A stretch of DNA of 64,000 bases from Devosia epidermidihirudinis. Lineage in GTDB: Bacteria > Pseudomonadota > Alphaproteobacteria > Rhizobiales > Devosiaceae. The position numbers and the translations under genes are program-made. The DNA is taken from contig NZ_LANJ01000016.1 in NCBI RefSeq assembly GCF_000971295.1, forward strand, positions 434,001 through 498,000, read 5' to 3'. Below the pieces are notes generated by a model. It saw nothing but the letters and a program-made list of their open reading frames with translations, was not told where the DNA came from and did no database searches. Of the stretch, positions 42,166 to 51,000 are shown in pieces (position 1 is the first letter of the stretch; each line of letters starts with the position of its first letter).

Positions 42166-42205
42166 GGTCTGTTCCTTGAAGTTGGCGGCAGTGCCGCAAT
42201 TCATT

Positions 42206-42223
42206 CATCGTCATTTGACGATG
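42206..42223. promoter_or_regulatory. Short perfect palindrome upstream of the AKR gene
   Basis: CATCGTCA-TT-TGACGATG lies 40 bases upstream of the AKR start on the minus strand and about 107 bases before the VOC gene on the plus strand. It could be an operator for either gene or a hairpin; no regulator is adjacent. Confidence 0.35.
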
Positions 42224-42329
42224 GAGTGAAGGTTCTACGCCTGCCATTTGAGCCTGTAAAGCCGTCGCCCCTGCCGCTTTGAACCTGTGCCTGCGCCGCG
42301 CGTTGTGGATGGACGCACAGGAGGCTTTC

Positions 42330-42707
42330 ATGCTGCTCAAGGACATCGACTCCACGGCCATCATCGCCGTTACTGACATGACCCATGCACGCGAGTTCTA
42401 TGGTCGTCTGCTGGGGCTCGAAGAGGCGTCCAGCGATGACAATATCGCCCGCTATCACACCGGGCGAACTTCACTGGTGGTCTATAAATCCGATAACGCT
42501 GGCACCAATAAGGCCAATGCCGTTGTCTGGGGCGTTGGCCGCCAGATCGACGCTATTGTCGCCGACCTGCTGGGCAAGGGGATAAAGTTTGAGCATTATC
42601 CCGAAATGGGCATGGACTATGCCAATGGCATCCATTCGGCGGGGAGCTTCAAGGCCGCCTGGTTCAAGGATCCAGACGGCAATATTTTGCATCTCAATTC
42701 GATGTAG
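42330..42707 (+). CDS. VOC-fold protein, 125 aa, metal ligands not conserved
   Basis: A glyoxalase/bleomycin-resistance-like protein (STAIIAVTDMTHAREFYGRLLGLEE; WFKDPDGNILHLNSM). The first usual ligand His is replaced in IIAVTD and the last Glu by His in ILHL, so it may bind ligands without the classic metal site. ATG at 42330 follows AGGAGG by 5 bases. It is convergent with the HAD phosphatase gene, with no spacer, and the function is unknown. Confidence 0.78.
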   Translation: MLLKDIDSTAIIAVTDMTHAREFYGRLLGLEEASSDDNIARYHTGRTSLVVYKSDNAGTNKANAVVWGVGRQIDAIVADLLGKGIKFEHYPEMGMDYANGIHSAGSFKAAWFKDPDGNILHLNSM

Positions 42708-43409
42708 CTAAGGCAGCTTGCGCAAGAACGACGCCAGATTGTCGGTGATGTGGTGCACATGCGGGCCGCTGGCGCGACCCAGCTCCCACGCCTCGACCTG
42801 CTCATGAGCATAGTCCGGGCCCGCGACGACCTGAACGGTGGACATGCCGACATCATGCGGCACGACGAGGTTCTTTTCGAGATCGTCAAACATCACGGCG
42901 CGGCTGGGATCAATGCCGTGCAGTGCAAAGAAGCCGTCATAGGCTTCCCGGTGCGGCTTGGGCACGTAGGTCATGGCGCGAATGTCATGCACATGCTCGA
43001 ACAAGCCATCCCCGCCGAGCTTTGAGAGCACCGAACGCGCATGGCCGGTATCTCCATTGGTCAGGATGAACTTGCGGCCGGGCAGGGCACGGATGGCCTC
43101 GACGAGATCGGGATGGGCCTCGACCGGGCTATAGTCGATGGCGTGGACCGTGTTGAGGAAGTCATCGGGGTCGATGGCATGCTTGAGCATCAACCCGTTC
43201 AGTGTGGTGCCGAAATCGCGGTAATAGCCCTTCTGCAGGGTGCGGGCGGCTTCGAAATCGAGCTGGGTGACGTTCATCACGTAATTGGTGATGCGCACGT
43301 CGATTTGTGCGAACAGGTTGCAACTGCGCGGATAGAGCGTGTTGTCGAGGTCAAAGACCCAGTCTGTGATGTGGGAGAGGCTGCGGATAGGCGGCGTAAG
43401 ATCGTTCAT
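42708..43409 (-). CDS. Pyrimidine 5'-nucleotidase (HAD-IA hydrolase)
   Basis: The protein (233 aa) has the HAD motifs: WVFDLDNTLYP (nucleophile Asp20, Asp22), ILTNGDTGH, a Lys in YVPKPHREAYDGF, and VMFDDLEKNLV. The DLDNTLYP start and ITNYVMNVTQLD are characteristic of the SDT1-like pyrimidine 5'-nucleotidase family, common in Alphaproteobacteria. It dephosphorylates UMP/CMP-like nucleotides. No operon partner is visible. Confidence 0.87.
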   Translation of the reverse strand: MNDLTPPIRSLSHITDWVFDLDNTLYPRSCNLFAQIDVRITNYVMNVTQLDFEAARTLQKGYYRDFGTTLNGLMLKHAIDPDDFLNTVHAIDYSPVEAHPDLVEAIRALPGRKFILTNGDTGHARSVLSKLGGDGLFEHVHDIRAMTYVPKPHREAYDGFFALHGIDPSRAVMFDDLEKNLVVPHDVGMSTVQVVAGPDYAHEQVEAWELGRASGPHVHHITDNLASFLRKLP

Positions 43410-43457
43410 CGTTCAACTATGCCGCAAATTCGGAAAAAATTCACCTAACGTCTGCGT

Positions 43458-43481
43458 GGGAGCGGCGCGAACGCCGCTCCC
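43458..43481 (-). terminator. Hairpin after the secreted-protein gene
   Basis: A 10-bp perfect stem (GGGAGCGGCG with CGCCGCTCCC, loop CGAA) 8 bases beyond the stop codon on the minus strand. T-richness is poor, so it may be a Rho-independent terminator without a strong tail or a transcript-end stabiliser. Confidence 0.55.
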
Positions 43482-43489
43482 GGGAGCAA

Positions 43490-44734
43490 TTATTCTGCCT
43501 GATTGGCGGTAACGCCAAGGCCAAGAGCCGTGATCAGGCCCGCTGGATTGGCCGCAGCGGCCATCAGCACCAGCACCGAGGTTGGCGATGGTGGGGCAAC
43601 CTTGACTTCAAGGCTCTGTGGGTTGTCGAGGAAGGCCGAAACCGGTGGCACGACCAGATCGGTCAGCGCGGGAATGCCCGCCTGGCCGATCAGTGCCGGC
43701 AGCATCGACTTGATGCCCGATACGAAGGTTGCACGGTCGGTACCCGACTGGGTGGCGAAGAACTCCAGCAGCTTGCCCGCAAGCGAGGCATCGTCATAAC
43801 GCACCGACGCGCCGACGATGGACACGCCCTGCATCAGCGCCATGGTGCTCATCATCTGGGCCTGAGCCTGCTCTTCGCTGGCGTCGCCTGAGGCGGCCAT
43901 GGCGGCCTGCATGGCGTAGATCTGATCGAGAACCGCTGGCGTGAGACCGGTCAGGTCGGCCTTGAGGTTGATCTTGCCAACCTGCGGGAAGTCGAACTTG
44001 GCTTCATTGATCACCATGTGGCCATCGGCCATCGACCAGGTCACGTCCTGGGTGATGTTGCCCGAAATGTTGGTCAGGCCGAGGGCCTCGATAACAGCGC
44101 CGGCCGATGCGTCTTCTTCGCCCACGGTCGACAGATCCAGCCGGATATTGTTGGCGGCAAAGGTCGAGTGCAGATCGGTGAGCGCAGCCGCGCCCTGCTC
44201 GGGATTGAAGGTCGTGTTGCTCGTGATCGAGTCGATCGAGATGACCTCTTCCCCATCGCGGGTGACCGATAGCTTGCCGGTGCTGGCCGACTGCCAGAGC
44301 TGCAGGACCGCCACGGCTGGAATAGTGTCGCCAGCAGGCACGTAAATGCCGTCGACGCGAATGTCGCTCAGCGTGAGATGGCCCGTTGGGTCTTCGGCGA
44401 AGTCAGTGTCGATATCTGGAACGGTGAGCGAGGCAGCCTTGTAGCTGCCATCAGCGCCCTCGGTGACGCCCGAGAAGGTCAGCTCGGTGTCGATCACCAC
44501 GGGCTCCATGCCGTCTTCTGCAGCCATCTGGGTGAGACCGACGGTCACGCCATCGACCGTGATGGTGTCGCCATCAAGAGTTGCCGTACCGAACTCGAGG
44601 TCATAACCGATGGTTTTGTAAACTTCGGCGACGCGATCAACAAAGGCCTGCGCGTCGAGTGCCATGGCGGGCTGCAGCATGATGCCGGTGGCAACGCCGG
44701 CCAGCAGGATCAGGCGGGTCTTGGTCATCATCAT
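43490..44734 (-). CDS. Secreted 414-aa protein of unknown function
   Basis: A signal peptide (MMMTKTRLILLAGVATG, cut near AMALD) is followed by a Thr-, Asp- and Ala-rich mature protein of beta-strand character (TLDGDTITVDGVTVGLTQ, LTLSDIRVDGIYVPAGD, NISGNITQDVTWSMADG) with a helical region rich in Met and Ala near residues 270-300. No cysteines are apparent. It looks like a periplasmic or outer-membrane-associated protein of a lineage-restricted family; I do not recognise a named domain. Three ATGs lie in a row; the first has GGAGA at suitable distance. Confidence 0.78.
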   Translation of the reverse strand: MMMTKTRLILLAGVATGIMLQPAMALDAQAFVDRVAEVYKTIGYDLEFGTATLDGDTITVDGVTVGLTQMAAEDGMEPVVIDTELTFSGVTEGADGSYKAASLTVPDIDTDFAEDPTGHLTLSDIRVDGIYVPAGDTIPAVAVLQLWQSASTGKLSVTRDGEEVISIDSITSNTTFNPEQGAAALTDLHSTFAANNIRLDLSTVGEEDASAGAVIEALGLTNISGNITQDVTWSMADGHMVINEAKFDFPQVGKINLKADLTGLTPAVLDQIYAMQAAMAASGDASEEQAQAQMMSTMALMQGVSIVGASVRYDDASLAGKLLEFFATQSGTDRATFVSGIKSMLPALIGQAGIPALTDLVVPPVSAFLDNPQSLEVKVAPPSPTSVLVLMAAAANPAGLITALGLGVTANQAE

Positions 44735-44902
44735 CAAATTCGTCTCCGGTCGATTATTGTGTTGTTGTAACGGTTCGGCGGCGGTCCAGTCTGCCGATTG
44801 CAATGGATTGCGGCGGAAAAACGCCCCAGCACTCAAGAAGTTACTTATTGCGCAAAGATAAGACGCCGGCGTGAAACACAACCTTTGCCAAGCGCCATGG
44901 TT

Positions 44903-46426
44903 TCAAAGTCGTTCGTGATCCAGAAATTGTCGATAGGCCGGGTTGTCGGTTTCGTTCCAATAGGGGAAGCCCACCGCATCGATGTGGGCGATGAAATCGG
45001 CGCGCGTGGCCTCCGGCACCTGCACGCCCACCAATACGCGGCCGTAATCAGCGCCATGATTGCGATAGTGGAACAGTGAAATGTTCCACTCGTCATTGAG
45101 GCCTTCGAGGAACTTCAGCAGCGCGCCCGGCCGCTCGGGGAACTGGAAGCGGTAGACGATCTCGTCGTCGAGATCATTGACCCGTCCGCCGACCATGTAG
45201 CGCACATGCAGCTTGGCCACTTCATTGTCGGTCATGTCGGTGACCGACAGGCGATTGGCCTCGAGCATGTCGATGACCTCGGCCTTTTCGACGTCACCAC
45301 CGCTGAGCTTGATGCCGACAAAGATGCGCGCCGCTGCCCCATGGGCGAAGCGGTAGTTGAACTCGGTAATCGAGCGCTGGCCGATCAGGCGGATGAACTC
45401 GCGATAGCTGCCCTTGCGCTCGGGGATTTCGACCGCCAGCAAAGCCTCGGCCCGCTCGCCGATTTCGGCGCGTTCGGCGACGTAGCGCAGCCGGTCGAAA
45501 TTGACATTGGCGCCTGAATTGATGGCGATCAGCGCCCCCTTGGGCGCGGTGCCGCGCTCGACTTCGCGACGGAGACCGGCCAGGGCCAGCGCGCCAGCCG
45601 GTTCGGCAATGGCGCGCATATCGTCAAAGATATCCTTGATCGCAGCACAGATTTCATCGGCGGTGACGGTAACGATATCGTCGAGCAGCTCGCGGCAGAG
45701 GCGGAAGGTTTCCTCCCCAACCTGACGCACGGCCACGCCATCGGCAAAAAGGCCCACCTGATCGAGTGCTACCGGATGGCCAGCTTCGATGGCCGCCTTC
45801 ATGCTGGCGGCCTCTTCGGGTTCAACGCCGATCACCTTGATCTCCGGCCGGAGGAATTTGACGAAGGCTGCAATGCCCGCTGCCAACCCGCCGCCGCCGA
45901 CCGGCACATAGATGGCGCCGATGTCGCCGGGATGCTGGCGCAGCAATTCCATGCCGATCGTGCCTTGCCCGGCAATGACGTCGGGGTCATCGAAGGGATG
46001 AACGACGACATAGCCGTTCTCTTCGGCCAGCTGGGCGGCGTGGGCGCGGGCGGCGTCGAAGCCATCGCCGAACAGCACGACCTCGCCGCCGCGACGGCGC
46101 ACGGCGTCCACCTTGATCACCGGCGTCGTGGTCGGCATGACGACGACAGCGCGAATGCCAAGCCGGCTGGCCGATAGGGCCACGCCCTGCGCATGATTGC
46201 CGGCGGAGGCGCAGATCACGCCGCGCGAACGTTCTTCAGCGGTCAGGTGGGCGATGCGATTATGCGCGCCGCGGATCTTGAAGGAAAACACCGGCTGCAT
46301 ATCTTCGCGCTTGAGCAGCACATCCACACCCAGCCGCCCCGACAGCAGCGCCATGCGCTCCAGCGGCGTTTCTTCAGCCACTTCGTAGACCGAGGAGGTG
46401 AGAATACGGCGGACATAGTCCTGCAT
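44903..46426 (-). CDS. ilvA: Threonine ammonia-lyase, biosynthetic
   Basis: IlvA deaminates threonine to 2-oxobutanoate, the first step of isoleucine synthesis. The protein (507 aa, the size of the long biosynthetic form) has the PLP lysine Lys50 in FSFKIRGAH, the phosphate-binding glycine loop PVGGGGLAAG, and two C-terminal ACT-like regulatory domains (SYREFIRLIGQRSITEFNYR and YRFQFPERPGALLKFLEG) that bind isoleucine and valine. It is monocistronic; the 750-base region upstream has no obvious leader peptide. Confidence 0.95.
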   Translation of the reverse strand: MQDYVRRILTSSVYEVAEETPLERMALLSGRLGVDVLLKREDMQPVFSFKIRGAHNRIAHLTAEERSRGVICASAGNHAQGVALSASRLGIRAVVVMPTTTPVIKVDAVRRRGGEVVLFGDGFDAARAHAAQLAEENGYVVVHPFDDPDVIAGQGTIGMELLRQHPGDIGAIYVPVGGGGLAAGIAAFVKFLRPEIKVIGVEPEEAASMKAAIEAGHPVALDQVGLFADGVAVRQVGEETFRLCRELLDDIVTVTADEICAAIKDIFDDMRAIAEPAGALALAGLRREVERGTAPKGALIAINSGANVNFDRLRYVAERAEIGERAEALLAVEIPERKGSYREFIRLIGQRSITEFNYRFAHGAAARIFVGIKLSGGDVEKAEVIDMLEANRLSVTDMTDNEVAKLHVRYMVGGRVNDLDDEIVYRFQFPERPGALLKFLEGLNDEWNISLFHYRNHGADYGRVLVGVQVPEATRADFIAHIDAVGFPYWNETDNPAYRQFLDHERL

Positions 46427-46485
46427 GGCGGCTGCTCCATCTATTCGAAGGCGATGGAAGCCCAGAGCGCGGTTTTGTCAATGCC

Positions 46486-46660
46486 GACGTGGAGAAACCC
46501 CGCGCGGCCAGATGGCGGTGCGGATGAAGCCAACAGCGTGCATGCGGCGAGCTGCGCCTCATGGGTTTTGTAATAAGTGAAGCGAAACTCGCCGCACGCG
46601 ATGGGTTTTCGCAGTTGGCGGCATCCTTTGTCGGGGGCCTTCCCCGTCTCCGGTCCACGC
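46486..46660. ncRNA. Candidate structured RNA, class unknown
   Basis: The element lies in the 753-base gap between ilvA and a TetR gene. Nested helices are visible: CGTGGA (46488-46493) with TCCACG (46654-46659); GGATG (46522-46526) with CATCC (46622-46626); GCCAAC (46529-46534) with GTTGGC (46614-46619); and GCGGCGAG (46544-46551) with CTCGCCGC (46588-46595). A small GGGG/CCCC hairpin (46632-46646) and two ATGGGTTTT copies in opposite unpaired strands (46561-46569, 46601-46609) add to the pattern. I could not match it to 6S, SRP, RNase P or tmRNA. Either strand could be transcribed; on the minus strand it would be the ilvA leader. Confidence 0.35.
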
Positions 46661-46818
46661 AACCCACGGGGTTTACGAACATCCCCCGCTCCCATCTGCC
46701 CCCCACGGCCGGTTCGCGCGACCCGCTGGTGTCGTGAGGTGGTGGTGGGAGTATGCGGCGGAGTGGCGGTGGCGGGGATAAGTTTTTGGGGGAACTTCTC
46801 ACCTGCAACGCTTCGTCA

Positions 46819-47018
46819 CCCTCGGGCTTGACCCGAGGGGGTTTTTACAAGTGCAGAGCCCTCGGGTCGGGCCCGAGGGTGACGATTTGTGGGTGGGGCG
46901 TGATGGTGCGTTTGAAACTCCGTCTCGCCCATCCACAGATGCTGCCCTCGGACTTGATCCGAGGGCCATTGGCCGCTTGTGCCAGTTGGAGAGTGGCCCT
47001 CGGATCAAGCCCGAGGGC
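46819..47018. repeat. Cluster of four CCCTCGG...CCGAGGG palindromic repeats
   Basis: Four copies of a 20-23-bp palindrome with core GCCCTCGGnnnnAnCCGAGGGC lie at 46819-46840, 46858-46880, 46944-46966 and 46996-47018, in alternating orientation. Similar REP/RIME-like units are common between genes in Rhizobiales. The block separates ilvA from the TetR gene and may act in transcription termination or mRNA ends. A degenerate copy appears near 62862 after the LacI gene. The rest of 46427-47179 shows no supported gene. Confidence 0.75.
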
Positions 47019-47179
47019 AGCCCGGTTGGTGGGGATGAGCTCGGAAGGGGAGGGATCTGAGGACCAACACGTATCCCACCGACCCATGCATCCGATGCAT
47101 CTCAGCTTCTCAATCAAGTGATTGATTGGCCGATCTCGCGGGTCTATAGAGGCTGCCCGATCCTTGTGGACACATCTCG

Positions 47180-47788
47180 ATGCAGTGCGACCAGCCGACC
47201 TTCAAGCGTGAAAGCGGTGATGAACGACGCCTTGCCATTGCGGCGGCGGCGCGGGCGCTGATCGTTGAAAAGGGGCTGGAAGGCCTGCGTACACGCGACA
47301 TTGCCGCGCGCGTCGGCATCAACATCGCGACGCTGCACTATCACGTGCCCACCAAGGAGGCGCTGATTACGCTGGTGGCTGAGAGTATGCGCGACGACTT
47401 CAAGCGCCAGGCGCTGCGTCGCTCACGCCATGGCAAGACCGGACTTCAGCAGTTGCGAATGGAGTTCGAGGATTTCCAAGAGTCCCTCACCGATACGCCA
47501 GAGCTGATTACCGTGTTGACCGAGCTGATCGAAAAAGCCCGGCGCGATGCAGGGATCTCCAGCATCATGGCGCCGATGCACGATTTCTGGCGCTACCAGT
47601 TTGCCTCCATTTTCCGCCTCGGCGTTGACGATGGATCGTTCCGGACGGACGTCGATCCGGTCGCTGCTGCTCTCATTACCACCGGCGCGCTGATGTCATT
47701 CGGCCGGATCTGGACCGATTTCAGCGTCAGCTACGAACAGCTGACCACCGAACTCGAGCGCTCATTCATTCTCAAATCACCTTCGTAA
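47180..47788 (+). CDS. TetR family transcriptional regulator
   Basis: The protein (202 aa) has an N-terminal TetR DNA-binding domain (about residues 14-60: RRLAIAAAARALIVEKGLEGL, RDIAARVGINIATLHYHVPTKEAL) and an alpha-helical ligand domain. It lies 11 bp upstream of an MFS multidrug exporter on the same strand, so it most likely controls that exporter in response to a drug-like ligand. Confidence 0.88.
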   Translation: MQCDQPTFKRESGDERRLAIAAAARALIVEKGLEGLRTRDIAARVGINIATLHYHVPTKEALITLVAESMRDDFKRQALRRSRHGKTGLQQLRMEFEDFQESLTDTPELITVLTELIEKARRDAGISSIMAPMHDFWRYQFASIFRLGVDDGSFRTDVDPVAAALITTGALMSFGRIWTDFSVSYEQLTTELERSFILKSPS

Positions 47789-47799
47789 GGACGTCTCCC

Positions 47800-49299
47800 A
47801 TGTCTCCCACCGCTTATGCGCCACCTGCGCCAAATACGGCCGATCCGCGCCGCTGGCCGGCGCTGTTTATCCTGCTGATCGCCAACTTCATGAACCTGAT
47901 CGACGTGACCATCGTCAACGTCGCGCTGCCGTCCATGCGGGAAGGCCTCGGGGCGACCGATAGCCAGATCGAATGGGTTGTGGCCGCCTATGTGCTGGCC
48001 TTCGCACTGGGCCTGCTGCCCTTTGGCCGCCTTGGAGATATCGTTGGCCGCACGACGCTATTCCTGTGGGGCGTTGCCGGTTTCACCATCGCCTCGGCGC
48101 TCTGTGGCCTGTCGCCCAATATCGAATTCCTCATTGTTGCCCGCGTGATCCAGGGTCTGGCTGGCGCCATGATGACGCCGCAGGTGCTGGCCATCGCCAC
48201 CGTGACCTTCCCGCCCCATGAACGCGGGCAGGCCTTCTCGTTGTTCGGTCTGTCGGCAGGTCTCGCCTCGGTCTGCGGCCCCATCGTTGGCGGCCTTCTG
48301 ATCTCGGCCCAGCTGTTTGGTCTCGACTGGCAGCCGATCTTCCTCGTCAACATTCCCGTCGGAATTGCCGCCGTGGTCGCCGGCTATTTCCTCATCCCAC
48401 GCCTGCCTGGGCACTCCGCGCTCAAGAACGACTATGTCGGCATTGCTCTGTTCGGCGCCGGTATCGTCATGGTGGTGTTCCCCATCGTTGAGGGCCGCGC
48501 CTATGAATGGCCGCTCTGGTGCTTCGCCATGATTGTGGCGGGTGTCGCGAGCCTGATCGGTTTCGTGCTCTGGACCCGTGCCCGCGCCAAGGCCGGTCTG
48601 CCGCAACTGCTGAACTTTGATCTCATCGCCAATCGTGATTTCATGTTCGGCGCCTTCGTCATCACCGTCTTCGCCTCGGGCATTCCAGGCATGTTCATGG
48701 TGATCTCGATCCTGCTGCAGTCGGGCTTCGGCTTCAGCCCGCTGGAATCGGGCCTCACCAATACGCCGTTCTCGGTGGGGGTGCTGCTGGCCTCGTTCAT
48801 TGCCGGCCGCTTTGGCTCGCGTTACCTGCGCGGACGTCTCGCGGCCTCCGGTGCGCTGCTGGCGGGCGGCATTGGTGCGCTGCACTTCATCATTGCTTCG
48901 ACCGGCGATACCATTGACCACTGGAGCTTCCTGCCGCCGCTGCTGCTGGCCGGTATTGGTCTGGGTCTGGGCTTCTCGTCGCTGTTCCAGCTGGTGCTGC
49001 GCAATGTGCCCCATCGTGATGCTGGTGCCGGTTCGGGCGCTCTGCAGGCCTTTCAGCAGGTCGGTGGTGCGCTGGGCGTGGCACTGGTGGGCGAAATGTT
49101 CTTCGGTACGCTGTCGAGCGGCTTTGCCGCCGGCAATGCCCCACACGCTGCCTTCGCAGACGCAGCCAGCTTTGCGCTCTGGTATCAGGTCGGCAGCTTC
49201 CTGCTGGTTCTGCTCTTGGTCCCCTTCTTCAAAAAGGGCGGCGAACAAGGCCAGGGGCAGGGGCGCGGCGCCCCTGCGCATGTGGCCATCGAGGTCTGA
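47800..49299 (+). CDS. MFS transporter, DHA2 family (EmrB/QacA type)
   Basis: The protein (499 aa) is predicted to have 14 membrane helices. Motif A-like GRLGDIVGRTTLFLWG, the DHA2 motif NFMNLIDVTIVNVALPSM in helix 1 and the antiporter motif C (GLSAGLASVCGPIVGGLL) are visible. It is a proton-drug antiporter. The AGGACG site precedes ATG 47800, just after the TetR gene. The substrate is unknown. Confidence 0.92.
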   Translation: MSPTAYAPPAPNTADPRRWPALFILLIANFMNLIDVTIVNVALPSMREGLGATDSQIEWVVAAYVLAFALGLLPFGRLGDIVGRTTLFLWGVAGFTIASALCGLSPNIEFLIVARVIQGLAGAMMTPQVLAIATVTFPPHERGQAFSLFGLSAGLASVCGPIVGGLLISAQLFGLDWQPIFLVNIPVGIAAVVAGYFLIPRLPGHSALKNDYVGIALFGAGIVMVVFPIVEGRAYEWPLWCFAMIVAGVASLIGFVLWTRARAKAGLPQLLNFDLIANRDFMFGAFVITVFASGIPGMFMVISILLQSGFGFSPLESGLTNTPFSVGVLLASFIAGRFGSRYLRGRLAASGALLAGGIGALHFIIASTGDTIDHWSFLPPLLLAGIGLGLGFSSLFQLVLRNVPHRDAGAGSGALQAFQQVGGALGVALVGEMFFGTLSSGFAAGNAPHAAFADAASFALWYQVGSFLLVLLLVPFFKKGGEQGQGQGRGAPAHVAIEV

Positions 49300-49307
49300 T
49301 AAAAAGA

Positions 49308-49333
49308 AAGGCCGCCCACTGGGCGGCCTTTTT
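49308..49333. terminator. Bidirectional intrinsic terminator
   Basis: A 10-bp stem AAGGCCGCCC/GGGCGGCCTT with a 3-base loop, A-rich on the left and T-run on the right, between convergent MFS and argB genes. It should stop transcription in both directions. Confidence 0.9.
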
Positions 49334-49354
49334 GTTTGGCGGTGATTTCAGCGC

Positions 49355-50257
49355 TTAACGCACGATCAGCGTACCAGCACCATGCTCGGTGAACAGTTCC
49401 ACCAGCACCACGTGTGGCGTCTTGCCATTGAGGATCACGACACCCTCAACACCGTTGTCCAGCGCTTCGAGGCACGTTTCGACCTTGGGGATCATGCCAC
49501 CCGAAATGGTGCCGTCAGCGATCAGCTCCTTGGCTTCCTTGACGGTCAGCTCAGGCATCAGCTTGCCGTTCTTGTCGAGCACGCCGGGAACGTCGGTCAG
49601 GAACAACAGGCGCTTGGCACCGAGCGAGCCGGCAATGGCGCCAGCAAAGGTATCGGCGTTGATATTGTAGGTATTGCCGTCGCGGCCGGGGGCAACCGGG
49701 GCAATGACCGGGATCATCTCTGAGCGGGCCAGAAGGTCGAGCAGCGTGCGATCGACTTCGACGGGTTCACCGACAAAGCCGAGATCAATGACGCGCTCGA
49801 TATTGGAAGTCGGGTCTTTGACGGTCTTCTCTGCCTTTTTGGCAAAGACCATATTGCCGTCCTTACCGCACAGGCCAATGGCCCACTCGCCCTCTGCATT
49901 GATGAGGGCGACGATTTCCTTGTTGATCGAGCCGGCCAGCACCATCTCGACGACTTCCATCGTCCGCGCGTCGGTGACGCGCAGGCCACCTTCGAACTTG
50001 GATTCGATGCCGAGCTTGGCGAGCATGGAGGCGATCTGCGGGCCGCCGCCATGCACCACGATCGGGTTGACCTTGGATTGCTTGAGCAGAGCGATATCGC
50101 GTGCAAAGGCCTGGCCCAGCACGGCATCACCCATGGCGTGGCCGCCGTATTTGACCACAACGGTCTTGCCCTCATAGCGCTGCATATAGGGCAGGGCCTG
50201 GGCAAGGATGCCAGCGTCGTGGGAAAAGCGGTCGGTCGAGTTGTTCTGATCGGTCAT
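49355..50257 (-). CDS. argB: Acetylglutamate kinase
   Basis: ArgB phosphorylates N-acetylglutamate in arginine synthesis. The protein (300 aa) has the amino-acid-kinase motifs VVKYGGHAM (Lys), [36 protein letters not shown], and [10 protein letters not shown] near the C-terminus. The N-terminal extension ([18 protein letters not shown]) is the helix typical of arginine-inhibited ArgB enzymes. It is the only gene of its transcription unit in view. Confidence 0.97.
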   Translation of the reverse strand: MTDQNNSTDRFSHDAGILAQALPYMQRYEGKTVVVKYGGHAMGDAVLGQAFARDIALLKQSKVNPIVVHGGGPQIASMLAKLGIESKFEGGLRVTDARTMEVVEMVLAGSINKEIVALINAEGEWAIGLCGKDGNMVFAKKAEKTVKDPTSNIERVIDLGFVGEPVEVDRTLLDLLARSEMIPVIAPVAPGRDGNTYNINADTFAGAIAGSLGAKRLLFLTDVPGVLDKNGKLMPELTVKEAKELIADGTISGGMIPKVETCLEALDNGVEGVVILNGKTPHVVLVELFTEHGAGTLIVR

Positions 50258-50448
50258 GACGGACCTGTTCCCCTGATAAGGCGGCGCAAAAATGACCGGA
50301 CGGGTCTAGAACATCATTGCACAAAGGAAAAGACGGTTCTCATGGCAAATGTTATGATCCATTGTGCGCATGGCCGCGTTATGACCCTGCCGGACATCGC
50401 GCAGCGCAGGGATGAGTGATGGGTAACGGCCAGGGGGCGGGCTAAACC

Positions 50449-51000
50449 ATGACCACGCAAACGCCATCGCAAGACATCGCCGATCTTATTTCCCGTTGCG
50501 CCATGCGCGATCGGGCGGCGTTCCGCACGCTGTATGACCGCACCAGCGCGAAACTCTTCGGCGTCGTGTTGCGTATCTTGAGAGATCGTTCAGAGGCCGA
50601 AGAGGCCATTCAGGAAGTCTATGTAAAGGTTTGGCAGCGTGCCGACCGATACGTGGCCGGTGCGACCAGCCCGATTAGCTGGCTCGTGGCGGTGGCGCGT
50701 AATCACGCGCTCGACATTCTGCGGGCCCGACGCCCGGTCTCCGACGATATCGACGTGGCGCTGGAAATACCCGACGCCGGACCCAGCCCCGAACGTGCCG
50801 CTGAGGACAGCGACGAGAGGGGCCGGATTGAGAAATGCCTTGGCCTGCTCGATGTCGAGCGCGCCGATGCCGTGCGCGGCGCCTACCTCGATGGCTTCAG
50901 CTACGAGGAATTGGCTGAACGCTACGCGGTGCCACTGAACACGATGCGGACCTGGCTGCGCCGAAGTCTCATCAAACTGAGAGAGTGCCTCACAGCATGA
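50449..51000 (+). CDS. ECF RNA polymerase sigma factor (SigK/RpoE-like)
   Basis: The sigma factor (183 aa) has region 2 (FRTLYDRTSAKLFGVVLRIL, EAEEAIQEVYVKVWQRAD, ISWLVAVARNHALDILRAR) and region 4 (VRGAYLDGFSYEELAERYAVPLN, MRTWLRRSLIKLRECL). It is co-transcribed with an RskA-type anti-sigma factor overlapping its stop (ATGA). Extracytoplasmic-function sigma factors of this kind direct envelope or oxidative-stress genes. The target probably includes the fasciclin gene downstream. Confidence 0.92.
   Translation: MTTQTPSQDIADLISRCAMRDRAAFRTLYDRTSAKLFGVVLRILRDRSEAEEAIQEVYVKVWQRADRYVAGATSPISWLVAVARNHALDILRARRPVSDDIDVALEIPDAGPSPERAAEDSDERGRIEKCLGLLDVERADAVRGAYLDGFSYEELAERYAVPLNTMRTWLRRSLIKLRECLTA

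Noticed and set aside
46486-46660. Identification of the paired element as 6S RNA
   Set aside because: The rod-like layout and size are suggestive, but I could not recall or see the diagnostic bubble sequences, and the gene context (zapA/ygfA) is absent.
46441-46695. An 84-codon peptide frame on the minus strand in the ilvA upstream region
   Set aside because: It coincides with the strongly base-paired element, has no ribosome-binding site and no domain. A conserved RNA or repeat explains the open frame better than a protein.
50342-50419. A 25-codon frame (MANVMIHCAHGRVM...) before the sigma-factor gene
   Set aside because: The ribosome-binding site is too far away and the peptide has no leader-peptide features; insufficient support.
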